The notes under the pieces are model-generated. The model was not told the DNA's origin and searched no databases. It saw nothing but the letters and a program-made list of their open reading frames with translations. Source: Bacillota bacterium (GTDB lineage Bacteria > Bacillota > Clostridia > Christensenellales > Aristaeellaceae). Taken from it: a stretch of 64,000 nucleotides of DNA. How positions within the stretch are numbered: the first letter of the stretch is position 1; each line of letters begins with the position of its first letter. This document shows, in pieces, positions 7,546-15,227 of the stretch. Where the stretch lies: assembly GCA_023436585.1 (NCBI GenBank), contig JAEZIN010000028.1:62001-126000 (forward strand), read 5' to 3'. A program made the translations under genes and the position numbers.

Positions 7546-8445
7546 ATGAAAAAGCAATCCTCCCTTTCAGGACAGATGATGATCCTGTCCTCAGCGCTTT
7601 TGTGGAGCACCGCGGGGATGCTCATTAAGCTCATTCCCTGGAGCGGGTTTACCATCGCGTCCATCCGGGGTCTGATCTGCACGCTGGCGCTATTGGGGCT
7701 TCGGCAGCTCCGCCGCAGGACGGGGAATTATGTGAAGGTACGATTTACCAAGCACAACATCGCGGCAGGTGTGGCGCTGTTTTTGACAGGCGCGCTGTTC
7801 ATGATATCCAACAAACTGACCACGGCTGCCAACGCCATCGTGCTGCAGTACATTGCCCCCATCCTGATTTTGATCTATACGGCCGTGGTGCAAAAGCGCC
7901 GGCCCACCGCCACGGAAATCGTGCTGACCGCCGTGGTGTTTTTGGGCTGCGTACTGGCATTCTGCGATAAATTGGGCGGCACCGGCACACTGGGTGACGT
8001 GCTGGCGGTGATATCGGGCTTCACCTTCGCGGCCCTGATTTTAATCAACCGCATGGACAAGACGCAGCCGGAGGATGGGCAGATCATAGGCTGCGCCTTG
8101 AGTTTTGTCTGCTGCCTGCCCTTTGTGTTTACGGAAAGCAATTTTGTTATCACCTGGGAGAGCGTGGGGGCGATGCTGGCCCTGGGCCTTGTGCAATACA
8201 GCCTGGCCAACATACTCTTTGGCAGGGGCATCAAAAAAGCGGACCCTGTGACAGCCTCCATCATACTGACGATGGAGCCTATCATGAACCCCGTATGGGT
8301 GTTTCTGAGAAATGGGGAAGCGCCCGGCACCCTGGCGCTTGTGGGCTTTGTGCTGGTGATTGCGGCGGTGACGCTGCAATCGCTGCTGCCCGGCTTGCGG
8401 CGCAGGAAAAGGCCGGGGGATGTGCAAAGCGCGGCGGAAGCGTAA
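7546..8445 (+). CDS. EamA/DMT-superfamily transporter
   Basis: A 299-residue integral membrane protein of the drug/metabolite transporter superfamily, with two EamA repeats of about five hydrophobic helices each. The first repeat opens with ILSSALLWSTAGMLIKLI and the second contains ITASIILTMEPIMNPVW, which carries the family's conserved proline-containing helix. It probably exports a small metabolite; the substrate is not readable. The ATG at 7546 was chosen for the GGGGA eight bases upstream and because the first helix starts soon after it; an in-frame extension to 7429 crosses the promoter. It is divergent from the flavoprotein/TetR operon and may share its regulator. Confidence 0.85.
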   Translation: MKKQSSLSGQMMILSSALLWSTAGMLIKLIPWSGFTIASIRGLICTLALLGLRQLRRRTGNYVKVRFTKHNIAAGVALFLTGALFMISNKLTTAANAIVLQYIAPILILIYTAVVQKRRPTATEIVLTAVVFLGCVLAFCDKLGGTGTLGDVLAVISGFTFAALILINRMDKTQPEDGQIIGCALSFVCCLPFVFTESNFVITWESVGAMLALGLVQYSLANILFGRGIKKADPVTASIILTMEPIMNPVWVFLRNGEAPGTLALVGFVLVIAAVTLQSLLPGLRRRKRPGDVQSAAEA

Positions 8446-8500
8446 ATTGGAAACGCCACCTCATCAGTCACCAATGGTGACTACCCATTTACTCTCATCC

Positions 8501-8537
8501 AAGAACCCACTTCTCATCGCTTGAAAAGTGGGTTCTT
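8501..8537. terminator. Hairpin after the EamA gene
   Basis: AAGAACCCACTT (8501-8512) pairs with AAGTGGGTTCTT (8526-8537). A smaller hairpin, AGTCACC/GGTGACT, lies just before it at 8466-8482. Together they probably end transcription of the exporter. Confidence 0.5.
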
Positions 8538-8549
8538 TGATACGCTGAG

Positions 8550-8577
8550 CTTCCCCTCAAGGGGAAGTCTTTTTGCT
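8550..8577 (+). terminator. Rho-independent terminator
   Basis: CTTCCCC-TCAA-GGGGAAG followed by TCTTTTT: a compact, classical intrinsic terminator on the plus strand. Confidence 0.75.
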
Positions 8578-8600
8578 TTCAGCCCCTTATTTCTGCCATA

Positions 8601-8640
8601 AAAAAAGCATCCCCCGCGGAATCTCACCAGGGGACTGCTT
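8601..8640 (-). terminator. Terminator of the peptidoglycan-binding lipoprotein gene
   Basis: AAGCATCCCC (8605-8614) pairs, with one bulge, to GGGGACTGCTT (8630-8640). On the minus strand the stem is followed by a run of T. It lies about 20 bases past the stop codon at 8662. Confidence 0.7.
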
Positions 8641-8661
8641 TCATCGCTGTCTTTTCATTTG

Positions 8662-10560
8662 TCAGGGCTGCAGGGGGTTGTGTACCGCCTGGTCGCTGTA
8701 GAGTTTTTCCTGGGTAGTAGGCCCTGCGATGCCGTCCACCGGGATGCCGTTATATTGCTGGAATGATTTAAGGGCCGTAAAGGTGGCATCGTCAAACACG
8801 CCGGTAGTGCCGGAATCCAAATAGCCAAGGTCGATGAGCGCGGCCTGAAGGATCATCACGCTGTCGCCCTCGCTGCCCAGCATCAGCGTCTCATACTCGC
8901 CGGTGACGGCCGTGACGGGCTTGGCACGAATGGAGAACAGGAGGTTCAGGGTGGCATTACCTGCCACCCCGTCCACTTCCAAATCATTGAGCATTTGAAA
9001 TTCCCGGACCGCGTTGAATGTGCTTTCCCCGTAGATGCCGTTGATGGGATCCTGGAAGTATCCCAGCTCATACAGTGCGTATTGCATGTCCCCAACGTGG
9101 GAGTTTTCGTCGAACTGCCTTAAGGAACCGGGGACCCTGTTGGCGCTGGAGCTGTCACCGTACAGGCGCTGCTGGGTTTGCGGTCCGGCCACACCGTCCG
9201 CCGTCAGGCCGTTCACGGACTGGTAGGACTGCACTGCGGTCACCGTGCCGGTGCCGTAATCGCCGTCCACCGTGCCGTTGTAATAGCCCAGATCCTTCAG
9301 CCGCTGCTGGAGCCGCTTCACGCTTTCACCCTTGTCGCCCTGCCTGAGGGTTGTATACACGGCGTTGCCGGCGGTGGTAGGCTTTGGCGTATTGCTGCCG
9401 CCTTCAATCGGGTTCCCGTTGGCGGGGACCGCGCTGCTGCCAAACAGCTTGTTCAGCGTGGAGGAGCCGGCGATGCCGTCGTCCTTCAAACCATTCATCC
9501 GCTGGAAGGCGGTAACGGCTGCCTTGGTGGCGGAGCCGTAGTCGCCGTCGATGGTACCGCTCAGGTAGTTCAGGGTAACCAGCCGCTTTTGCAAGGCGCG
9601 GACGTTGTCGCCATCCATGCCTTCCTTCAGCGATATACCGACGACCGCGGCCACGCTGCTGGCCCGGGGGGCGTTGGTGGCGTACAGCTTCGTCTGCGTC
9701 TTGGGACCGGCCTTGCCGTCGTCCCATTCCTTGGCCTTTTTCTGGAAAGCTATCACGGCGGCTTCCGTAGCCCCGCCATAGCTGCCGTCCGCGCTGCCGG
9801 CCAGATAGCCCAGCTCAATCAGACGGTTTTGCAGTGTCCGCACATCGCTGCCGGAATTGCCAACCTCAAGGATGCGGGCTTTGCTCAGATCCGGCGTGGC
9901 GGTGGGCCTGGGGGTATTGGTCCGCCGGGGCGTGTTGTTACCGGAATTGTTGGAACTGCCGGACTTGGGGATGGCATAGGCGCTGTACAGCTTTTTATCG
10001 GTTCCCTCCCCCACGATGCCGTCAGCCTTGAGGCCGTTGGCCTCCTGGAAGGCCTTCACCGCGGCTGTGGTGCCTGGGCCGAAATCGCCGTCCACCGAGC
10101 CTGTATAGTAACCCAGTTCCTTCAGCCGGTCCTGCAAAAGCTCTATCTCATCGCCGCTTTCGCCTGCGCGCAGCACGCCATCCGCTTCCGGCGCGGGCTT
10201 AGGCGTCGCGGTGGGCTTGGGCGTAGAGGTAAGCCTGGGCGTTGCGGTATTCTGATTTTGATTCTGGTTCTGGTTTTGATTCTGGTTGGGCGTAGCCGTG
10301 GGCGCATCGGTAATCGTCCCGCCCCAATTGTCGGGGAACTGGCTCACGCCCTGTTGGGTTGGCGTGGGTGTGGGCGTGGGGGAGGGCGTAGGCGTAGGTA
10401 TCCCGATGGTGCCCCAGGGGGGTACATTTTCACCGCTGGAATTTTGATTGTCCGTCCCCGTGGTGACGTCGCCAGGCGACATGTAGCAGCTGGATACCAG
10501 CAGCGCGGTGACTAAAAGCAGCGCTGCCAGCACTGCCTTCCGCTTGTTCATTTTCTTCAT
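8662..10560 (-). CDS. Lipoprotein with six peptidoglycan-binding (PG_binding_1) domains
   Basis: 632 residues. The N-terminus is a lipoprotein signal with lipobox VSSC at about residues 21-24. A low-complexity linker follows, rich in Pro/Thr and containing an Asn-Gln alternation, that should span the wall. The rest is six PG_binding_1 modules of about 58 residues separated by short PT-rich linkers. Each shows the pattern LQxRLxxLGY..G..DGxYG..T..AV..FQ...GL..DG.AG..T...L, degenerate in modules 5 and 6. No hydrolase, amidase or L,D-transpeptidase domain is present, so the protein looks like a wall-binding scaffold or spacer. GGAGGA precedes the ATG. Confidence 0.88.
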   Translation of the reverse strand: MKKMNKRKAVLAALLLVTALLVSSCYMSPGDVTTGTDNQNSSGENVPPWGTIGIPTPTPSPTPTPTPTQQGVSQFPDNWGGTITDAPTATPNQNQNQNQNQNQNTATPRLTSTPKPTATPKPAPEADGVLRAGESGDEIELLQDRLKELGYYTGSVDGDFGPGTTAAVKAFQEANGLKADGIVGEGTDKKLYSAYAIPKSGSSNNSGNNTPRRTNTPRPTATPDLSKARILEVGNSGSDVRTLQNRLIELGYLAGSADGSYGGATEAAVIAFQKKAKEWDDGKAGPKTQTKLYATNAPRASSVAAVVGISLKEGMDGDNVRALQKRLVTLNYLSGTIDGDYGSATKAAVTAFQRMNGLKDDGIAGSSTLNKLFGSSAVPANGNPIEGGSNTPKPTTAGNAVYTTLRQGDKGESVKRLQQRLKDLGYYNGTVDGDYGTGTVTAVQSYQSVNGLTADGVAGPQTQQRLYGDSSSANRVPGSLRQFDENSHVGDMQYALYELGYFQDPINGIYGESTFNAVREFQMLNDLEVDGVAGNATLNLLFSIRAKPVTAVTGEYETLMLGSEGDSVMILQAALIDLGYLDSGTTGVFDDATFTALKSFQQYNGIPVDGIAGPTTQEKLYSDQAVHNPLQP

Positions 10561-10762
10561 GGCAGCCTTTCCTCCTTGCGGAAATCGGCACTCTGCCTTT
10601 CCCGCTCCCATACATTCTCATTGTATAGACTAACAGAACCATTGGCAAGCACTTTTTCTGGGAAAAGCTGTCGGATACGGGCATTTCCCTGATGCTTGTC
10701 CGCTTGCTCACCCATACGACGATTCTGTCATGTTTTTTGTTCCCAGCGTTTCATATTTTCGG

Positions 10763-11809
10763 TTAGAGCGTGCGGTTTCTTGCATTGCGCATCAGCAGCA
10801 GAAAAAACACGCCGCCGATTACGGAGGTCAAGATGCCCACGGGAATCTCCAGTGGTGAAACAGCCGTGCGGGCCAGGGTATCCATGGCGCATAAAAAGAG
10901 GCCGCCGGCCAGGAACGATACGGGCAGCAGCCCTCGGTAGTCGCCGCCCAGCAGGAACCTGAAGACATGGGGCACAGTCAGCCCCACAAAGCCAATGATC
11001 CCACTCACCGACACCGCTGCGGCCGTTAATAGCGTGGATAATAAAAGCAGTACACGACGCGCCGTTTCCACCGGGATGCCAAGGGTTTGTGCCTGCTCGT
11101 CACCCAGCGCCATCGCGTTGAGGATTCTCCCCGACAAGGACAGCAGGATGGACAGGGGAAGGATGAAGGCGGCCGCCACGGCCACCTTTATGGACGTGGC
11201 GCTGGTGAAGCTGCCCATGGTCCACTGCACAATGCGCTCGATCTTATCCCTGCGGAAGATCATCATGCCGGCGATGGCCGCGGACAAAAGCGATGTCATG
11301 GCGATGCCGGCCAACAAGAGCCTGCCCGGCGAGGCCTTGCCCCTTTGCATGGAGAGCAGGTGCACCAGGAAAACGGCGCCCAGTCCTCCCGCAAAGGCCA
11401 GCACCGCCGTCAGCCCCAGGCCGAAAAAGCCGGCCCCGGCGCCAAGCAGCAGCCCGATGGAAGCGCCGAAGGCCGCGCCGGAGGAAACGCCCAGCAGGTG
11501 CGGGTCAGCCATGGGGTTTTGGAATATGCCCTGCATCACCACGCCGCAGATGGACAGCCCCGCACCTACCAGATAGGATAAAATGGCCCTGGGCAGGCGG
11601 ATGCCAAAGAGAATCCTGGCGTATGTCTCATTTTCCGGCGCCTTGCCCGAAAGAAAGAGACAAACCTCGCGCACGGTATCCTTCAGCGGGATTGCGGAGC
11701 TGCCAACGGCGCAGGAGAACAGGATCATAAAGGGAGCGGCGCATAGCAGAAGCGCCGCCAACAGGTACACATATTTCTTTCGGTCGATGAAGGGTTTGGC
11801 GGGTTTCAT
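10763..11809 (-). CDS. FecCD-family ABC transporter permease (iron-siderophore/cobalamin/heme type)
   Basis: A 348-residue polytopic permease of the BtuC/FecCD family, with roughly ten hydrophobic segments. Family features seen include RLPRAILSYLVGAGLSICGVV, NPMADPHLLGVSSGAAFG and the ATPase-facing segment ALGDEQAQTLG, plus GIIGFVGLTVPHVFR near the C-terminus. Such permeases work as dimers with an ATPase and a substrate-binding lipoprotein. Neither partner is adjacent (the next gene downstream is a wall-binding lipoprotein and the upstream gene is divergent), so this is an orphan permease or its partners lie outside the window. AAGGAG precedes the ATG. Confidence 0.85.
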   Translation of the reverse strand: MKPAKPFIDRKKYVYLLAALLLCAAPFMILFSCAVGSSAIPLKDTVREVCLFLSGKAPENETYARILFGIRLPRAILSYLVGAGLSICGVVMQGIFQNPMADPHLLGVSSGAAFGASIGLLLGAGAGFFGLGLTAVLAFAGGLGAVFLVHLLSMQRGKASPGRLLLAGIAMTSLLSAAIAGMMIFRRDKIERIVQWTMGSFTSATSIKVAVAAAFILPLSILLSLSGRILNAMALGDEQAQTLGIPVETARRVLLLLSTLLTAAAVSVSGIIGFVGLTVPHVFRFLLGGDYRGLLPVSFLAGGLFLCAMDTLARTAVSPLEIPVGILTSVIGGVFFLLLMRNARNRTL

Positions 11810-11972
11810 AGTGCTCCTTCATTTTTATGGTTTGGTTTATCATCCGAAAGACGGATGTCAAGGGTGTGTTTTTACGCGGGCAGACATAAGGGATGCTCTA
11901 TTTGCCTATGATGGATTGAACGGCCCCTTTGCGGGAAACATGCAGCCGGACAGACATTTCGCGCGGCGCGTA

Positions 11973-12001
11973 TTGCATTGGCGGCCTGTGTGCGCTATGC
12001 T
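11973..12001 (+). promoter_or_regulatory. Probable promoter of the YugP-type peptidase gene
   Basis: TTGCAT (11973-11978), a 17-base spacer and TATGCT (11996-12001), about 60 bases before the start codon. It is the best match in the 250-base divergent region. Confidence 0.5.
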
Positions 12002-12060
12002 AACGTTGGATTCGTTTTTCTGCCACCATTTTGGCCGCAAGGCCATGAGGAGGTTTTGCC

Positions 12061-12753
12061 ATGTATCTTCCGTTTTTCTTTTCGCCTTACGATTGGCTGT
12101 ACATTTTGCCCGGCCTGTTATTGGGCCTTTGGGCACAGTACAAGGTCAGGAGCGCTTATGCCAGGTATTCCAGGGTTGCTTCCTCTGACGGCCGCCCGGC
12201 CAGCGAGGTGGCAAGGTCCATCCTGTCGGAAAACAATAACGGCGGCGTGCGGGTGGAGCAGACCCAGGGGACGCTTTCCGACCATTATGATCCCCGCGCC
12301 GGCGTATTGCGCCTGTCTGAAGGCGTTTACCAATCCAACAGCCTGGCCGCGCTGGGTATAGCCGCCCACGAGGCCGGCCACGCCATGCAGCAGCTGGACG
12401 AATACGGGCCTATGAAGCTGCGCAACGCGGTGGTGCCGTTTGTTTCCTTCTCCAGCCAGCTTTACTTCCCGCTGTTTATCGCGGGGTTGATCTTCAGCTT
12501 TAAGCCGCTGATGTTCATTGGCATCGTTGTGTTCGCCCTGTCGGTGCTGTTTTCCTTCATTACTTTGCCGGTGGAGTTCAACGCTTCCCGCCGGGCCATG
12601 ACCATGCTGGAAACGGGCGGGTATGTCACCCGCGAAGAGGCCCCCAGGGTCAAGGCGGTTCTGGATGCCGCGGCGCTGACGTATGTGGCGGCGGCGGTGA
12701 CGGCGGTGCTGCAGCTATTGCGGCTGCTGGCGCTGGCCAGGAGAAGGGATTAG
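12061..12753 (+). CDS. YugP-family membrane zinc metallopeptidase
   Basis: A 230-residue membrane protein of the Zn_peptidase_2 (YugP) family, close to the usual length. The zinc/catalytic motif HEAGH is present in AAHEAGHAMQQ at about residues 104-108, after an N-terminal hydrophobic segment and the typical NNGGVRVE/DHYDPRAGVLRLS block. Two further hydrophobic helices and a C-terminal helix follow. The biological substrate is unknown in general. AGGAGG lies just before the ATG. The gene stands alone, divergent from the FecCD permease, and is followed by a repeat-rich spacer. Confidence 0.85.
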   Translation: MYLPFFFSPYDWLYILPGLLLGLWAQYKVRSAYARYSRVASSDGRPASEVARSILSENNNGGVRVEQTQGTLSDHYDPRAGVLRLSEGVYQSNSLAALGIAAHEAGHAMQQLDEYGPMKLRNAVVPFVSFSSQLYFPLFIAGLIFSFKPLMFIGIVVFALSVLFSFITLPVEFNASRRAMTMLETGGYVTREEAPRVKAVLDAAALTYVAAAVTAVLQLLRLLALARRRD

Positions 12754-12809
12754 GCTTCGTGCCTGCGGGCGTAGCTAAAGGGCTTTCCGGCATCTTTGAA
12801 CAAAATACT

Positions 12810-12903
12810 GTAGGGCGGGGGCTTGCTCCCGCCTTTATATTGAGGACATCCTGCATAGAGGATTATAAGTGCTGCATACGGCGGGAGCAAGCCCCCGCCC
12901 TAC
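12810..12903. repeat. 94-base element with 24-base perfect terminal inverted repeats
   Basis: Bases 12810-12833 and 12880-12903 are exact reverse complements over 24 positions (outer ends GTAGGGCGGG and CCCGCCCTAC). The AT-richer 46-base core encodes nothing. No clear target-site duplication flanks it. It resembles a miniature inverted-repeat element or a palindromic intergenic repeat of gut Clostridia. Confidence 0.75.
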
Positions 12904-12940
12904 GAGAGCTCCGCCTGCGGGCGGCACCATCCATTCCATG

Positions 12941-13025
12941 ATCGTGGCACCGCTTCGCTGCCGCTTGTGTTACTCGTCCTGCCCTCCGGTGCCTCGCTTC
13001 ACCCTGGCACAGGCGCCGTTTCGGC
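12941..13025 (+). repeat. Copy A of a dispersed GC-rich repeat
   Basis: This stretch (ATCGTGGCACCGCTTCGCTG onward) aligns by eye with 19635-19732 in the same direction and with 19420-19512 in reverse. Shared blocks are ATCGT-GC, TTCGCTGC-GCTT, ACTCGT/GCTCGT, TCCG-TGCCTCGCTTCA and AGGCG-CG-TTCGG. Confidence 0.6.
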
Positions 13026-13083
13026 TGCAGAGCCTCCAGAGGGAGCCAAAGGCATGTGCATGAAATAACATTCGCATTGGATA

Positions 13084-14166
13084 TCAGTGGAACCCGTCCC
13101 ATACGCCTTTTTCCATGGCGTAGTTTTTGGGGTTTTCCACATGGAATTTCCTTGGCCCTCGGGAATGGGCCATGGTGGCGTCGATGATCTGCCACTTGCC
13201 GTCCAGATAGACTTCGTTCCAGGCGTGCTGGTTGCCGGTGCGCAGGTTTTTGCCGTACATATGCTTGCAGGGCACGCCGACGGCCCGAAGGCCCACCGCC
13301 ATAAACGCGGCATAGTCCGAGCAGATGCCCTTTTCGCCTCGTATGAACGCGTCGCCGTCGGGAATCTCACTGAACTGTATAGTCTTGGCCAGCCTGCTGT
13401 CGTAGGCCGCGTGGTCCATGAGCCAGTCCCATAAAATCGTGATTTTTTCCAGATCTGTTTTGGCGTCCTTGCAAAGTGACTTTGCCAGCTCCACAGTAAC
13501 GGCATTGGCCTCCATGTTGGTGTGCAGCGCGGAGCACAGCGCAAGCTGCGTATCCTCCGGCGCGGTTTCAAGCTCAAAGAAGGTTTCAAAAAGGGGCCGT
13601 ATGATCCAGTCGTTCAGCCCAGCCTCATACACCGTTAGCTTATACTTGCCGGCCCCCAGGGTCAACAGCACGGGCTGCCACATGCCGTCGTTTGGCAAAA
13701 GCAGTTGGTGATGCCTGCTTCCGTTTTGCAGTTCCATCACCAGGGGCAGCTCGCCCATTGCAGCCAGGTACACATAGCCCTGCGGAGCGGTATCCGTGTA
13801 GGCGCGAAGGCGGGGGCGAGCTTCCACGGGCAGAAGCTCAACGTATTTTGATTGCACAAACCCGTCCGAGCCGGGCAGCGCCACCTTTTGCCACGCGGCT
13901 TCCGGGTCATACGACAGGGCGCGCAGCGCGAAGCGCCGCCAATTGTAAATAACCCTGGCGCCGGTCTTTGGCTGGGCGCGGACGGATACGGTTTTCTCTC
14001 CCGCAAGTGAAAGATATGCATCCGCATCGCTGCCCAGGGCCTGCCAGGGCATGTCCTCCGGCGGGCGGGTCATGGACGCGTAAGGATGCCCTTGCGCATG
14101 CGCGGCGGAAAATATGGTTACCAAAACCAACATGAAAAGCAGTCCAGACAGGCTTTTTTGCTTCAT
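13084..14166 (-). CDS. Secreted transglutaminase-like protein with SH3-like N-terminal domain
   Basis: 360 residues. The ATG at 14166 is preferred to one two codons upstream because the GGGAGGGAG ribosome site is then properly spaced. A signal peptide ends at AHA (about residue 23). Residues 55-110 look like an SH3-like wall module (VSVRAQPKTGARVIY ... GFVQSKYVEL). The C-terminal part has the transglutaminase/cysteine-protease triad: Cys in GICSDYAAF, His in QHAWNEVYLDGKW and Asp in IIDATMA, so the fold is probably catalytically competent. Such secreted proteins cross-link or cleave wall or surface peptides; the substrate is unknown. Confidence 0.85.
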   Translation of the reverse strand: MKQKSLSGLLFMLVLVTIFSAAHAQGHPYASMTRPPEDMPWQALGSDADAYLSLAGEKTVSVRAQPKTGARVIYNWRRFALRALSYDPEAAWQKVALPGSDGFVQSKYVELLPVEARPRLRAYTDTAPQGYVYLAAMGELPLVMELQNGSRHHQLLLPNDGMWQPVLLTLGAGKYKLTVYEAGLNDWIIRPLFETFFELETAPEDTQLALCSALHTNMEANAVTVELAKSLCKDAKTDLEKITILWDWLMDHAAYDSRLAKTIQFSEIPDGDAFIRGEKGICSDYAAFMAVGLRAVGVPCKHMYGKNLRTGNQHAWNEVYLDGKWQIIDATMAHSRGPRKFHVENPKNYAMEKGVWDGFH

Positions 14167-14311
14167 TTGCATCTCCCTCCCGTCATCTTGCATTATATCA
14201 TGTTTTATTGTTGTTTTCTTAACAAGTGGACAAGATTTTTGCAAGTTGCATTTTTGAAAATATTATGCAGGAAAACTTGCAAAACCACTTCCCTTTTCTG
14301 GAGATTTGCGG

Positions 14312-14317
14312 TATAAT
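14312..14317 (+). promoter_or_regulatory. Putative -10 element of the 45-residue miniprotein gene
   Basis: A perfect TATAAT about 60 bases before the start codon. A weak -35 candidate (TTCCCT, 14289-14294) lies 17 bases upstream. Confidence 0.45.
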
Positions 14318-14379
14318 TTGCTTGCAAACAAAGGCGTTTGCGTAAACTGTGTGGACCGCGAATAGGAGGAAAAGAACCC

Positions 14380-14517
14380 ATGGCATTGTTAGTATTCCTG
14401 GTTTTGATGTTCGTGCTGCTGCTGATTGATGACCACAGCCGTCAGATGCATCTGGAGCAGGGATTAGCGGATTATATGAATATTGAGTATCGCCGCACAT
14501 ATCCCTCCAGCAACTGA
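14380..14517 (+). CDS. 45-residue single-span membrane miniprotein
   Basis: An unannotated-size gene. ATG at 14380, stop TGA at 14515-14517, translating to MALLVFLVLMFVLLLIDDHS followed by a charged tail ending in YRRTYPSSN. The first 16 residues form a hydrophobic helix and the remainder is soluble and probably cytoplasmic. AGGAGGAAAAG sits at the right distance before the ATG, a TATAAT lies upstream and a strong terminator (14538-14565) follows within 25 bases, so it has every signal of a monocistronic gene. Its function is unknown. It lies between a secreted transglutaminase and a TetR gene, neither of which shares its transcript. Confidence 0.7.
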   Translation: MALLVFLVLMFVLLLIDDHSRQMHLEQGLADYMNIEYRRTYPSSN

Positions 14518-14537
14518 AACGTATACGACCTGAACCG

Positions 14538-14565
14538 CCGGCTTTTATGATAAGCCGGTTTTTTT
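14538..14565 (+). terminator. Rho-independent terminator of the miniprotein gene
   Basis: CCGGCTT (14538-14544) pairs with AAGCCGG (14552-14558), followed by TTTTTTT. Confidence 0.85.
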
Positions 14566-14607
14566 ATTGCGATGAAACAGCATAGATGGAATAATCAGAA
14601 AATGGGA

Positions 14608-14636
14608 TTGACAGCATACCGTCCAGACGGTATACT
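14608..14636 (+). promoter_or_regulatory. Promoter/operator of the TetR-GNAT operon
   Basis: TTGACA (14608-14613), a 17-base spacer and TATACT (14631-14636). The spacer contains an 18-base perfect palindrome, ATACCGTCCAGACGGTAT (14616-14633), running into the -10. This is an ideal position for an autorepressor. Transcription should start at or within a base or two of the ATG at 14643. Confidence 0.8.
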
Positions 14637-14642
14637 AAAAAC

Positions 14643-15209
14643 ATGAAAAAAATAGAAACACGCCTTGCTACAAGGGAATCGATTCTGGATGCGGCAAACC
14701 GGGTTTTGGTGGAGAAGGGCGCCGAAGGCTTTACGCTGGATGCGGTGGCGAAGGAGGCCGCTATCAGCAAGGGCGGCCTGCTCTATCATTTCCCCTCCAA
14801 GAACAGCCTGATTCAGGGGATGATTGCCCGCTCCATTACCCAGGTGGATGATGCATTGCGGGAGGAGCTGGCTTTAAGCGGCGGGGATTACCTCACCGCG
14901 TATGTGCGCGCATCCTTCCGCACGAATGTGGAGCCGGAGCATGTCTCACGGGCGCTGTTTGCCGCCATCGCAAATGATCCAAGCCTTTTGGAACCGCTGC
15001 GGGCGCGTTTTTTTCGGATACAGGGCGAGATTGCCGCCGCGGCCCCCACCGAGGAAATAGGAACGCTCCTGCGCCTTTGCATGGACGGCATGTGGTATGC
15101 GCAGTTGTACCAGTTCGCCCCCCCTTCCCTGGAACTGAGAAACAGGATGCGGGATACTTTGCTGGCATTCCTTCAAGACATAAAACACAGCGCAGATTTG
15201 AAATCATAG
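14643..15209 (+). CDS. TetR/AcrR-family regulator, probably from a leaderless mRNA
   Basis: A 188-residue regulator with a clear helix-turn-helix (FTLDAVAKEAAISKGGLLYHF, about residues 31-51) and a helical ligand domain. The ATG falls about seven bases after the -10, at the expected transcription start, and no ribosome binding site fits before it. There is no internal alternative start that would keep the DNA-binding domain, so the transcript is probably leaderless. The palindrome in the promoter spacer is its likely operator. A GNAT acetyltransferase gene follows 18 bases downstream and is probably co-transcribed. Confidence 0.87.
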   Translation: MKKIETRLATRESILDAANRVLVEKGAEGFTLDAVAKEAAISKGGLLYHFPSKNSLIQGMIARSITQVDDALREELALSGGDYLTAYVRASFRTNVEPEHVSRALFAAIANDPSLLEPLRARFFRIQGEIAAAAPTEEIGTLLRLCMDGMWYAQLYQFAPPSLELRNRMRDTLLAFLQDIKHSADLKS

Positions 15210-15227
15210 AAGGCAGGTTGAGTTAAG

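Larger units (their letters stand above)
12754..13083. other. Repeat-rich spacer after the YugP-type gene
   Basis: 330 bases without a gene, holding a 94-base element with perfect terminal inverted repeats (12810-12903) and a copy of a dispersed GC-rich repeat (about 12941-13025). The motif GCCTGCGGGC occurs on both sides of the 94-base element. Overlapping open frames here are low-complexity Arg/Ala-rich translations, not genes. Confidence 0.7.

Noticed and set aside
9178..10515. 445-codon plus-strand frame opposite the peptidoglycan-binding gene
   Set aside because: It mirrors the repeats of the real gene in another frame and has no ribosome site.
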